From Belliella buryatensis (GTDB taxonomy: Bacteria > Bacteroidota > Bacteroidia > Cytophagales > Cyclobacteriaceae), in NCBI RefSeq assembly GCF_900188245.1, contig NZ_FZOK01000001.1, forward strand, positions 248,001-312,000: a stretch of 64,000 bases of DNA, read 5' to 3'. Shown here one piece after another: positions 33,717 through 42,596 of this stretch. The notes below the pieces were generated by a model that saw only the letters and a list, made by a program, of their open reading frames with translations, ran no database searches and had not been told where the DNA came from. The number at the start of each line of letters is the position of its first letter. The first letter of the stretch is position 1. A program made the position numbers and the translations under genes.

Positions 33717-34494
33717 TTACGATTTGAAGTGCAAGTAACTCTTCGATGAATATCAAAAACATGGACATGACCACAGAGGCATTTGCAGCCTTTCCTACTC
33801 CTTCGGTTCCATTTGAGGAGTTGTATCCCTTATAACATCCTACGATACCAATGGTGAATCCAAAGACTAGGGATTTGATTAAAGATGAAAAGACATCCAA
33901 AAATGAAATCGCCTCGAATACTTGGACGAAGAAAGTAGATAAGCTGACCAATTCATTTTGGTTAACATTGATGAAAGAGCCGATGAGTGCAACAAAATCA
34001 GTGTAAAGCACTAATATGGGAATCATCAAGGTCGTGGCAATAGTTCGAGTGACCACCAAGTATTTAAATGGATTGATAGCTGAGACCTCCATGGCATCAA
34101 TCTGTTCAGTCACTTTCATTGAGCCAATTTCAGCACCAATGCTTGATCCTACCTTCCCCGCTGCGATCAAGGCTGTCACCAAAGGCCCCATAGCTCTGAT
34201 GATGGCTATAGAAATCAAGGCTGGTAGCCAAGAGGTAGCACCAAACTCTGATAAAGAGGGCCTAGACTGATTGGTAAATACGATTCCGACGATAAAACCT
34301 GTGAGCGAGATCAAGGGTAAGGAGCGATAGCCAATTTCATAGCATTGGCGCAAAACTTCTTTAAACTCGTAAGGAGGAAACCAGACTTCTTGAAAAAACC
34401 TTTTGACGAAGCGAAATGCATCTGCCAGTCCGGTAAAAAACTTATCCAGTTTTTTTGATATCACAGGTTTGTTTCTTTCTATATTTTCTGACAT
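33697..34494 (-). CDS. mlaE: MlaE-family ABC transporter permease
   Basis: The 265-residue membrane protein shows about five hydrophobic helices and the MlaE signature block IRAMGPLVTALIAAGKVGSS followed by IGAEIGSMKVTEQIDAME, then NPFKYLVVTRTIA. This is the family hallmark in Gram-negative and plastid lipid permeases. It is the first gene of the operon; the 284 bp upstream hold only an AT-rich region with no convincing promoter match. Confidence 0.93.
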   Translation of the reverse strand: MSENIERNKPVISKKLDKFFTGLADAFRFVKRFFQEVWFPPYEFKEVLRQCYEIGYRSLPLISLTGFIVGIVFTNQSRPSLSEFGATSWLPALISIAIIRAMGPLVTALIAAGKVGSSIGAEIGSMKVTEQIDAMEVSAINPFKYLVVTRTIATTLMIPILVLYTDFVALIGSFINVNQNELVSLSTFFVQVFEAISFLDVFSSLIKSLVFGFTIGIVGCYKGYNSSNGTEGVGKAANASVVMSMFLIFIEELLALQIVNAIRYA

Positions 34495-34778
34495 AAGTAT
34501 CTCTTTCTAACTAACGAAAGTAAACAATTTGAATTAAAACTGATGTGAAATTAGTATGTTAAAAGGGAATCTTAGCAAATTATCAGTTTGACTTTATTTA
34601 AAGATGTTGATTGATACCTGCCCTATGCAGGAAGTTGAGATATTCACTAATATGGATCAATGCTAGCACATATATCATGGAATTGAACCTTCCGGAAAAG
34701 AAGTACATAAACATATTATGTTTCAGTGATTAACATGTTCTATATTAAATATAGCAATTATTCTTATACAGATATTCT

Positions 34779-35153
34779 TCATTTTTGGCAATTAAGTAAC
34801 TCCTCAATTACTTCAATTTGAAGTGGTTTTACCAAAAAGCCTTCTACCATTTGGTAAGCATTACTTTTTGCGATATCATCAGGATCCATGGATGAGCTGA
34901 GCATTTTGACTGGTATTTGAATTTTCTTTTCTTCCAAAACATCCAAAAATTCCCAGCCGCTCATTTCAGGCATATTGATATCCAAAAGTAGGAGATCAAA
35001 GTCATTAGTCTCTAGCCATTCTAATGCCGAAAAAGGATTCTGAAAGAAAATAAGTTCCAAATCCGGTTTAATGCGTAGCATATTTTTCTTGTTGATCATA
35101 TGCTGGATTTTATCATCATCCACAAAAATGATTTTGTTGATTGCTCTGTCCAT
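34779..35153 (-). CDS. Single-domain response regulator (receiver only)
   Basis: The 124-residue protein is a complete CheY-like receiver: acidic pocket IIFVDDDKIQ near the N-terminus, phospho-acceptor aspartate in LLLLDINMPEMSGWEFL (about residue 57), the switch Ser in KMLSSSMD, and the conserved lysine in GFLVKPLQ (about 108). There is no output domain, so it acts by protein contact or in a phosphorelay. No histidine kinase is adjacent. It resembles the stand-alone receivers that are numerous in Cytophagales. About 1.1 kb of non-coding sequence lies upstream. Confidence 0.92.
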   Translation of the reverse strand: MDRAINKIIFVDDDKIQHMINKKNMLRIKPDLELIFFQNPFSALEWLETNDFDLLLLDINMPEMSGWEFLDVLEEKKIQIPVKMLSSSMDPDDIAKSNAYQMVEGFLVKPLQIEVIEELLNCQK

Positions 35154-36268
35154 TGTTTCAAAAAAGAATTTGATGAAAGTTTTCCTTGATGTTAATCAAA
35201 CTTTAAAGATGTACGACTTTTAAGATTCTTTCGGTTCTCTTTAAAGCTATCAATAATATGTCTCCACAAAAATAAGGTTTTATCTGATGAAGCGATAGTA
35301 TTTGAATTTTAGATTTGAAAAATGGAGAAATGCAGTTGGTTATTGATTGATTAAGGGATTGGATAGGAAAGTTGAAATATTGGGTTGTTGGAAAGTTGGG
35401 GAAGTGATCATATGATGGAAAATTGTTGACTCTGTAGGAATCTATGGTGACTAGAAAACAAGATAATCCTCGTCTCCTTTTGACCATAAAAGGACCACAT
35501 GTTTTAGGACGGTTGGTTAGATACTCGTAGCCATCGCAACGGAAGAGCTGAGCGATCGATGTGGAGAGAAAGCAACGGAAATTTAGGATGGGTTAGAATG
35601 TTAGAAATTTGGGAAAAAGTTATTTGTTAGAAGTGGTAGCTTGGATTGTAAGATTGAGAAGGTAATTATTGGTTGATTGAGATTTTGGTAGGATGATTTA
35701 TTGATTTAGGATTGACTAATTAATTTAGGTATTACATATTATGGCTTGGCTAAACTTTATTTAAAGACTATAATATCAACACCTTAAATAATTTCAAGAA
35801 AATTTTAATTTAAGTTATATTTGTGCTTTGATCTGTTATGATGATCCTTATTGATTTGAAGGGTAGTAAGGATATTTAAACAATAAAAATTTGGTTACCA
35901 GAGTCAATGACTGGGGTCCTAAACTTGCCAATAAAGCAGTTTGAAAACTGCTAAGATTGAGGGCCAAACTATACAGCTCTAAGGAATATCTTAAGTCTTG
36001 AAAGACTATGGTGAGAGGTGTTTTCATTAATATTCGATTGTACAAAAACACCCCTCCTACCCTCGTTGAATTGATGGAGAATGAATTGGTTTGGATTAGA
36101 TTTGGGAAGTAAAAATGATAATTGCAGGAAGCATGAATAGTGGAAAAGGCCAATTTGAAAACTGCAAGGATTAGTTTCCAAGTCTAAAGTATTGAATTAG
36201 GATAGAATGATTTTGCCGATAGTTTTTGAAAAATTCTATATCTTGGTTGTCAGAATTAAAAGACGATA
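35154..36268. other. 1.1-kb intergenic region, probably non-coding
   Basis: This contains G-rich degenerate repeats near 35330-35410 and 35640-35700 (GATTGATTAAGGGATTGG-like words), a short perfect palindrome AGCAGTTTGAAAACTGCT with a related TTTGAAAACTGC word near 36154, and a GGTGTTTT/AAAACACC stem at 36017-36052. Short minus-strand frames here look non-protein-like (no domain pattern, poor starts, low-complexity residues). I see no RNA gene or mobile element. Confidence 0.5.
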
Positions 36269-37651
36269 ATGAAGCAGCAAGAGGATAAGCACCCCATTGG
36301 ATTAAGGAATAGGATACTACAACTTTTACTCTTTTTTAAGGACAGATTTGATTTGCATGAAGGCAAGGAAGATGAACTTGAGACCATAGATTATATCAAA
36401 AAGAACATCGAATTCCGAGGTGCAAATCTTTGGATTTTGATTTTTGCAATCTTTGTTGCATCCGTCGGATTGAATGTGAATTCCACGGCAGTGATTATCG
36501 GTGCAATGCTAATTTCTCCTTTGATGGGTCCGATCATGGGTATAGGAATGGCTGCTGGTATCAATGACTTTGAGTTGCTAAAGCGATCCATGAAAAATTT
36601 AGGAATTGCTGTAGTCATCAGTATCCTCACGAGTACATTTTACTTTTCTTTTACCCCTTTGAGTGACGCTCAGTCTGAACTTTTGGCGAGGACCGAACCT
36701 AGTATTTGGGATGTTTTGATTGCTTTGTTTGGTGGGCTTGCAGGAATCGTAGCAGGCTCGAGAAAAGAAAAATCCAATGCCATTCCAGGGGTAGCGATCG
36801 CTACCGCTTTGATGCCTCCACTTTGTACCGCGGGTTATGGTTTGGCTACTGGTAACTTGTATTATTTCTTTGGTGCCTTCTACTTATTTTTTATCAACTC
36901 TGTTTTCATTAGTTTATCAACTTATCTAATTGTGAGATTTATGAAATTTCCTAAGAAGGAGTTTCTAGATCCTAATAGGGAAAAGACAGTAAAAAGATAT
37001 ATTACAATTTTTACCTTATTGACAATCATACCTAGCATTTATTTGGCATATAATATAGTAACAAGGACGTTTTGGGAAAAAAACGCAAAGCAATTTGTCT
37101 TAACTGAAATGGATTTTCCAAGAACACAGGTAATTGCTAGCACTTTTAATTTTGCTTCAGATAGTAGCGGTATAGAAGTTTCATTGGTAGGTGAAAGGAT
37201 CACTGATGAAGAAATTGAGCGGTTGCAGAAGAAGCTTTCGATTTTCAATCTTCCTAATACTTTTTTGAAAGTCAAGCAAAGTGGTGATGGCACGCCCGAC
37301 TTAAATCTCTTGCGATCGGATGTTTTAAAGGACCTTTATGAGCGAAATGAGGTTTTAATTCAAAACAAGGATCAAAAGATCGCCTTTTTGGAAAGTGAAT
37401 TGTCACAGTATGCTGAATCTAGTAGACAGGTCATGGATCTAGCCAAGGAAGCGAAAGTGAATCATACTGGTTTGTTGACTTTCTCTATGAATAGGGCTGT
37501 ATTGGCCAATATTGCTGAGAATAAGCAAGACACTTTGTTGATGGCTTATGCGAAGTTTCGCCAAAGACCAGGTAATCAAGAGCTGAAGCGCTTTGAGGAA
37601 TGGTTGAAGGTGAGGACGAAGGCTGACACGGTGGCGTTGATTGTGGATTAA
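36269..37651 (+). CDS. DUF389 family (TIGR00341-type) membrane protein
   Basis: The 460-residue protein has about six hydrophobic helices between residues 50 and 270, including NSTAVIIGAMLISPLMGPIM, the best-known signature of the DUF389 family, and ATALMPPLCTAGYGLATG. The N-terminus is cytoplasmic and helical; the C-terminal third (about 280-460) is soluble and contains a coiled-coil segment (LIQNKDQKIAFLESELSQY). The family is widespread but its transported substrate or role is unknown. The gene is isolated, flanked by long non-coding stretches on both sides. Confidence 0.9.
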   Translation: MKQQEDKHPIGLRNRILQLLLFFKDRFDLHEGKEDELETIDYIKKNIEFRGANLWILIFAIFVASVGLNVNSTAVIIGAMLISPLMGPIMGIGMAAGINDFELLKRSMKNLGIAVVISILTSTFYFSFTPLSDAQSELLARTEPSIWDVLIALFGGLAGIVAGSRKEKSNAIPGVAIATALMPPLCTAGYGLATGNLYYFFGAFYLFFINSVFISLSTYLIVRFMKFPKKEFLDPNREKTVKRYITIFTLLTIIPSIYLAYNIVTRTFWEKNAKQFVLTEMDFPRTQVIASTFNFASDSSGIEVSLVGERITDEEIERLQKKLSIFNLPNTFLKVKQSGDGTPDLNLLRSDVLKDLYERNEVLIQNKDQKIAFLESELSQYAESSRQVMDLAKEAKVNHTGLLTFSMNRAVLANIAENKQDTLLMAYAKFRQRPGNQELKRFEEWLKVRTKADTVALIVD

Positions 37652-37987
37652 GTTTTTTTTAGGGAAAAGGATAAAGGGAAAAAGGTTAAACGAGGAGGAA
37701 GGAATGTTTAATCGCTTAACTGAATAACTTTTTAGGAGAGATCCCGTGGACACGAAAGGGGAAAGGAAAAAGGGGCTCGCTAAGGGTGCAGAGGGGCAAA
37801 GAATGGAAAGGGGGAAAGGGTTCTTGTAAAAATAGCGGAGGATCGTTAAGGATTAAGCTGGACACGGATGTTAAAGTGTTAAAAGTTTAAGCAACACGTT
37901 GATGGAGATGGTAAGAGGATAGGTAGTTATAGGGAAAGGATTAAGAGAATTTAACTTTATGGATGAAAATTGAGATAAATTAGTGTG
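37652..37987. other. Intergenic purine-rich stretch
   Basis: AG-rich sequence (AGGGAAAAGG, GGAAAGGGGG and similar words) with CGTTAA-type words related to the intergenic repeats at 42 kb. No open frame or strong hairpin was seen before the paired hairpin units that follow. Confidence 0.4.
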
Positions 37988-38012
37988 AAAATACCCTGAA
38001 CAGGGTATTTTT
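37988..38012 (+). terminator. Strong hairpin with T-tract, first copy
   Basis: AAAATACCCTG and CAGGGTATTTT form a perfect 11-bp inverted repeat with AA at the centre, followed by more T residues. An identical core recurs 351 bp downstream. It could terminate upstream transcripts such as that of the DUF389 gene, or be part of the repeated unit described for the candidate RNAs. Confidence 0.7.
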
Positions 38013-38030
38013 TATTTGTGATAGACTGTC

Positions 38031-38170
38031 TACATTTGTTTTGGGTGATTTAAGCAACTTTTTCGTTTAATTTTATTCCAAAACTATGTAGGAAAAGCTT
38101 AACTGATTTTTGGTATTCTACGTGAGTGAAGCGGGGTGATGGATTTAGTTCATCACCCCGCTGTTTTTTA
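38031..38170 (+). ncRNA. Candidate small RNA 1 (about 125 nt) with own minus-7 box and terminator
   Basis: TACATTTG at 38031-38038 fits the Bacteroidota minus-7 box, though no good minus-33 box is seen. The sequence then has GGTGATT, a block AACTATGTAGGAAAAGCTTA followed by ACTGATTTTTGG at 38082-38113, and ends in a perfect 12-bp hairpin AGCGGGGTGATG / CATCACCCCGCT (38130-38162) with a T6 tract. A second unit with the same order of elements lies 351 bp downstream. No open reading frame runs through it. I infer an independently transcribed small RNA starting near 38043; a leader or attenuator is an alternative. Confidence 0.4.
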
Positions 38171-38338
38171 TTTAGTTAAATAGTTATTTGGAATAAGGGA
38201 TTTTAAAGCCGAGAGATGGGAGAGATTTTGGATTTGAGGAAGATTGGAAGATTTTTAGCTAAGAGTTCAGTGTGTTTTTTTACTAAGAATAGTTTTGTTT
38301 TCTTTAAAAGGTACAATTTTGAATGCAATTTGAGTTGA

Positions 38339-38366
38339 AAAATACCCTGAACAGGGTATTTTTTTT
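38339..38366 (+). terminator. Strong hairpin with T-tract, second copy
   Basis: The same AAAATACCCTG / CAGGGTATTTT inverted repeat as at 37988, here followed by T8. It lies about 170 bp after the terminator of candidate RNA 1. Confidence 0.7.
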
Positions 38367-38381
38367 GGGTTATTGGCTAAG

Positions 38382-38532
38382 TAATTTTACGAAGGTGATT
38401 AATCGTTTTGATATTAGTTTTCATCTGTAACTATATAAGGAAAGTTTAAGCTGATTTTTAGGACCTTATAAATGATCTTATTTATTTTTTTGGGGCACGG
38501 GATTTACGGTTTCTGGTGCCCCGTTTCTTTTT
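38382..38532 (+). ncRNA. Candidate small RNA 2, diverged paralogue of candidate RNA 1
   Basis: TAATTTTA at 38382-38389 (one mismatch to TAnnTTTG) sits exactly 351 bp after the box of unit 1. It is followed by GGTGATT, then AACTATATAAGGAAAGTTTA and AGCTGATTTTTAGG at 38429-38462, clearly related to the block in unit 1. The unit ends in a hairpin GGGGCAC / GTGCCCC (38492-38522) with a T-rich tail. The terminator stem has a different sequence from unit 1 but the same position, which is what would be expected if the structure is conserved rather than the bases. It ends about 160 bp before the S41 protease start. Confidence 0.38.
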
Positions 38533-38690
38533 ATATGCTTAGTAGATAAGGAGTTTAATTGTTAACCCTGCTGTGGTGAATAAACAGGTAATCAAACATC
38601 GAATTAAAATTGACTTGATTTTTGGGTGGTTTTGATATTGTAGTTGGATGATTTAAATTAACGCAATGTTTGACTTTACCTAAAAAAATC

Positions 38691-41600
38691 ATGAGACAAT
38701 TCCTCTACTCTATTTTATTTGTTTTTGTACTTCAAGGCTTGCATGCGCAAGAATTAGGTTATTACATGCATCCTGATCTGCATGGAGATGTGATTGTGTT
38801 TGTGGCCGAGGGAGATTTATGGAAAGTATCTACTACTGGGGGAACTGCTACGCGTTTGACAACGCATCACGGAGAGGAAATGTCTCCTAAGATATCTCCC
38901 GATGGTAAATGGGTGGCTTATGCCGCTTCTTACGAGGGTCCAACTGAAGTCTATGTCATCCCCATCGATGGAGGGATTCCAAAGCGATTGACTTACGAGG
39001 CTGCGGCATCGGTACCTACAGCATGGAAATCAGCAGAGGAATTAGCCTATACCACCAATCAGTATGCTACACTGCCTAGGTTACAAACAATCACTGTAAA
39101 TATCAAAACGAGTCAGCGTACTATATTACCACTTGAAATGGCCGCTGAGGGAAGTTTTACCGATGATGGTAGTACTTATTTTTTTGTAAGGCCAACTTTT
39201 CACAACAATGTTACTAAACGTTACGAGGGAGGGACAGCTCGGCAGATATGGAAATACACCAATGGCTCCGAAGAGGCTGTTAAGTTGACTCAGAATTACA
39301 AAGGAGAAGACCATCATCCCACTTTTCATCAAGGAAGAGTTTACTTTTTATCATCAAGGGATGGTATACAGAATGTATGGTCTATGACTGCGGATGGTAA
39401 AGACTTGAAACAGCATACCAAACAGGACTCTTATGATGTGCGAGAGATGTCATTTTATGGCAACTTGATGGCCTATCGAGTAGGAGCGGATCTTTACTTA
39501 CATCAATTGCGTGAGGGAAGTGAGCAAAAATTGGATATTCGTTTGAGTTCTGATTTTGATCAAATGCGAGAGAAGTGGGTGACTAATCCTGAGAGTTATA
39601 TTTCAGGTATTTCTGTGAGCAATGATGGGGACTTTGTCGCTTTGACAGCAAGGGGTAGGGGTTTTGTTTTACCTGCAAAAGAAGGTCGACTAGTGAGATT
39701 GGACAGGAAAGATGGGGTCAGGTTTCGGGATGCGGTCTTTGCTCCTAATGGTAAATCCATCTATGTATTTTCTGATGAAAGTGGAGAGTTTGAAATATTT
39801 GAATATGATAGTAAGGGTTTGGAAGTTGGGAAGCAGTTGACAAAAGATGGAAAGACCTTGAGATTCAATTTAACTCCTTCTCCTGATGGAAAGCGATTGG
39901 CTTATACCGATTTGAATAGGGACTTGTGGATCATGGAATTGGGTAGCCAAAAGCAAGTGAAAGTTTCAACTAATCGGGAGGGCATCAGTGGGGCTATGGC
40001 CTGGTCACCTGATAGTCAGTGGCTAGCTTATGCCCAGACGGCTTCCAATACTTTTTCACAATTATTTGCTTATGAATTCAATACGGGCAAAAGGATTGCT
40101 CTGACCACAGACAAGGCCAATAGCAACAATCCGCAATGGAGTCCTGATGGGAATTGGATTTATTTCCTTTCTGATAGAAACTTCGAGACTAAAGTAGGTT
40201 CACCTTGGGGTACCCGACAGCCCGAACCTTACTGGCACAAGCAGATGAAGATTTACCATATTTCTTTAAAAAAGGATGTGGTATCTCCTTTCCATTTCAA
40301 TCATGAATTGAAGACCAAGGCTTCGAATGATGAAAAAAAAGCTGAGGGTTCTATCAAGGTGATCATAGAGGAAGAAGGTTTGCTCAATAGATTGAGAGAA
40401 GTTCCTGTCCCTGCGGGCAACTATCGCAATTTGATCGTCACTGACAAGGCTTTGTACTACCTCAATGATGCTGATGATAATGGAAAAAATGCGATTACCA
40501 TGACGCTGATTGATTCCAAGGCAGAGCAAAAGACTTTTATAGACAACGTGAGAAGATTTGTGACATCTGCAAACAATAAGTACATGCTGGTCACTGTGGG
40601 CAGCAATCATCACGTGGTTGAATTGAAGACTTCACCGATCAGTAACCTTTCGGAAATGCGTTTGGATTTAAGCAAGTGGAATTTCTCCATTGATCCAAAA
40701 GAGGACTGGAAGCAACTGTACACCGATGCTTGGAGGATGGAACGGGATTATTATTACGATCCAGGTATGCATGGGGTGAATTGGGACAAGATGTATGAAA
40801 AATATTTACCTCTAGCTGAGCGAGTGACTACGAGGGCAGAGTTGTCCGATGTAATTGGTGAGTTGATTGGAGAATTATCTGTGTTGCACACAAGTGTTGG
40901 TGGAGGTGATTTGAGAAGAGGTTCTGATAATATCAGTATGGGTTTCTTGGGGGCAAGGTTGAGCAAAAACGACCAACTAAAAGGTTTTCAAATCGATTAT
41001 ATTTATAAATCAGACCCAGATTATCCTGACGAGGCTTCACCCCTCTCCCATCCTGATATCAACATACCTGTGGGCACGGTGATTACCCATGTGGATGGGG
41101 AAGCAGTGATTCAAGCGCCTGATTTGAATTATTATTTGAGAGATAAGGCGGGGAAGCAAGTGAGATTGGGTATGGTGTCGGCCAATGGAAATAAGTTAAC
41201 CGATCAAATACTGATCCCGATGAACTCGAGGACAGAGTCTAATCTGCGATATAATGATTGGGAATATACTAGAATGTTGGCTACAGATGCTGCATCTGAA
41301 GGAGAGATCGGATATGTGCATTTGCGTGCAATGACTACAAGTGATATTTCTCAGTGGTACAGAGATTTTTATCCTCAGTTTAAGAAATCGGGGTTGATCG
41401 TAGATGTGCGTCACAATAGAGGTGGGAATATTGACTCCTTTATTTTGGAAAAATTGATGCGAGAGGCATTTTTCTACTGGAAAAACAGAGAAGGTGAGCC
41501 CTATTGGAATATGCAATATGCATTTAGAGGGCACTTGGTATTGTTGGTGGATGAATTTACGGCATCTGATGGAGAAGCTTTTGCGGAAGGCTTTAGGAGG

Positions 41601-41915
41601 TTGAAAATGGGTGAATCTATAGGTGCACGCACTTGGGGAGGGGAAGTTTGGTTGAGCGGATCCAATACCTTAAGTGACAATGGCGTTGCTCGTGCTCCAA
41701 TGATGGGGGTATATGGAGAAGAGGGTGAATGGTTGATTGAGGGTGAAGGATTTATCCCAGATATAGAAATCATCAATTTACCTAAGGCGACCTTTGAGGG
41801 GAAAGATGCACAATTGGAAGCTGCTATTGAGCATTTGAAGGAATTGATCAATAAGGATCCACGTCCTGTACCGAGTCCTCCAGCATATCCGGATAAGTCG
41901 TTTGGGAATAAGTGA
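38691..41915 (+). CDS. Secreted tricorn-like S41 protease
   Basis: I place the start at ATG 38691 (MRQFLYSILFVFVLQGLHAQ, a signal peptide), seven codons after an upstream TTG, giving 1074 residues. The first about 600 residues form a TolB/DPP-IV-type propeller with repeats such as SPKISPDGKWVAYAASYEG and NPQWSPDGNWIYFLSDR. A tricorn core domain and a PDZ-like domain (about 770-860, PVGTVITHVDGEAV) follow, then the S41 catalytic domain with GLIVDVRHNRGGNIDSF and the nucleophile serine in DEFTASDGEAFAEG (about residue 959). Tricorn proteases degrade peptides processively; Bacteroidota versions are exported. It is probably part of peptide scavenging, like the M1 and M14 genes. It is monocistronic. 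Confidence 0.92.
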   Translation: MRQFLYSILFVFVLQGLHAQELGYYMHPDLHGDVIVFVAEGDLWKVSTTGGTATRLTTHHGEEMSPKISPDGKWVAYAASYEGPTEVYVIPIDGGIPKRLTYEAAASVPTAWKSAEELAYTTNQYATLPRLQTITVNIKTSQRTILPLEMAAEGSFTDDGSTYFFVRPTFHNNVTKRYEGGTARQIWKYTNGSEEAVKLTQNYKGEDHHPTFHQGRVYFLSSRDGIQNVWSMTADGKDLKQHTKQDSYDVREMSFYGNLMAYRVGADLYLHQLREGSEQKLDIRLSSDFDQMREKWVTNPESYISGISVSNDGDFVALTARGRGFVLPAKEGRLVRLDRKDGVRFRDAVFAPNGKSIYVFSDESGEFEIFEYDSKGLEVGKQLTKDGKTLRFNLTPSPDGKRLAYTDLNRDLWIMELGSQKQVKVSTNREGISGAMAWSPDSQWLAYAQTASNTFSQLFAYEFNTGKRIALTTDKANSNNPQWSPDGNWIYFLSDRNFETKVGSPWGTRQPEPYWHKQMKIYHISLKKDVVSPFHFNHELKTKASNDEKKAEGSIKVIIEEEGLLNRLREVPVPAGNYRNLIVTDKALYYLNDADDNGKNAITMTLIDSKAEQKTFIDNVRRFVTSANNKYMLVTVGSNHHVVELKTSPISNLSEMRLDLSKWNFSIDPKEDWKQLYTDAWRMERDYYYDPGMHGVNWDKMYEKYLPLAERVTTRAELSDVIGELIGELSVLHTSVGGGDLRRGSDNISMGFLGARLSKNDQLKGFQIDYIYKSDPDYPDEASPLSHPDINIPVGTVITHVDGEAVIQAPDLNYYLRDKAGKQVRLGMVSANGNKLTDQILIPMNSRTESNLRYNDWEYTRMLATDAASEGEIGYVHLRAMTTSDISQWYRDFYPQFKKSGLIVDVRHNRGGNIDSFILEKLMREAFFYWKNREGEPYWNMQYAFRGHLVLLVDEFTASDGEAFAEGFRRLKMGESIGARTWGGEVWLSGSNTLSDNGVARAPMMGVYGEEGEWLIEGEGFIPDIEIINLPKATFEGKDAQLEAAIEHLKELINKDPRPVPSPPAYPDKSFGNK

Positions 41916-41990
41916 TTTGAGGTTAGTTGATTGGGGAGTTGGTTATTTGCTTAACTGCCCCGAGGGGTCGGGGTTGGTTAACTGTTTAGG

Positions 41991-42475
41991 AGGTTAAGCG
42001 TTAATGCTTGCCTGCGACGGGGTTGTCGTTAAGCTTTAAACGTTAATGCTTACCTGCGGCTGCGCGGTAAACGTGGGAGTTTGTGTGAATGGTAAGGACT
42101 TCTGCGTTTGAACGATTAACATTTAACGGTGAAAGGAAAGAGCGTTAAGCGTTAAACGGTAATGCTTGCCTGCGGCTGCGCGTTAAACGTGGGAGTGTGT
42201 GAATGGTAAGGACTTCTGCGTTTGAACGGTTAACATTTAACGGTGAACGGAAAGAGCGTTAAGCGTTAAACGGTAATGCTTGCATGCGGCTGCGCGTTAA
42301 ACATGGGAGTATGTGTGAATGGTAAGGACTTTTACGTTTAAACGATTAACATTTAACGGTGAACGAAAAGAGCTTTAAACGTTAATGCTTGCCTGCGGCT
42401 GCGCGGTAAACGTGGGAGTTTGTGTGAATGGTAAGGACTTCTGCGTTTGAACGGTTAACGATGAACGGTATTAAC
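41991..42475. repeat. Tandem repeat with about 109-116 bp period, four main copies
   Basis: The landmark CTGCGGCTGCGCG recurs with copy starts at about 42053, 42169, 42283 and 42392 (periods 116, 114 and 109). Each unit also holds AAACGTGGGAGT, TGTGTGAATGGTAAGGACTT, a GCGTTTGAACGRTTAAC word and AACGGTGAACG / AGCGTTAAGCGTTAAACG. A partial, diverged copy (TTGCCTGCGACGGGGTTGTC) precedes the array. No frame stays open through it. It occupies most of the 681-bp gap between the S41 protease and the beta-barrel gene. Confidence 0.9.
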
Positions 42476-42596
42476 GATTTTAGAATCTCGTGGGGATGAA
42501 GCAACATAAATGTTGTAGATTAACGTTAAATAAGTCATTGCAGATCAACAATCGGCGTAGCAGTGCGTACTTTTAAAGGAATCTAAATTAACTTCA

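Noticed and set aside
34495-34778. tRNA or small RNA in the gap between mlaE and the receiver gene
   Set aside because: Only a short CCTGCCC..GCAGG hairpin was seen; no cloverleaf or terminator.
35203-35487. 94-residue minus-strand frame near the receiver gene
   Set aside because: Lies in repeat-rich intergenic DNA, with non-protein-like composition and no start context.
35848-36153. 101-residue minus-strand frame in the 1.1-kb gap
   Set aside because: No signal, domain or conservation visible; overlaps hairpin-forming sequence. It remains untested by homology search.
41991-42475. CRISPR-like array
   Set aside because: Units are contiguous and of about 113 bp, without short identical repeats separated by unique spacers, and no cas genes are nearby.
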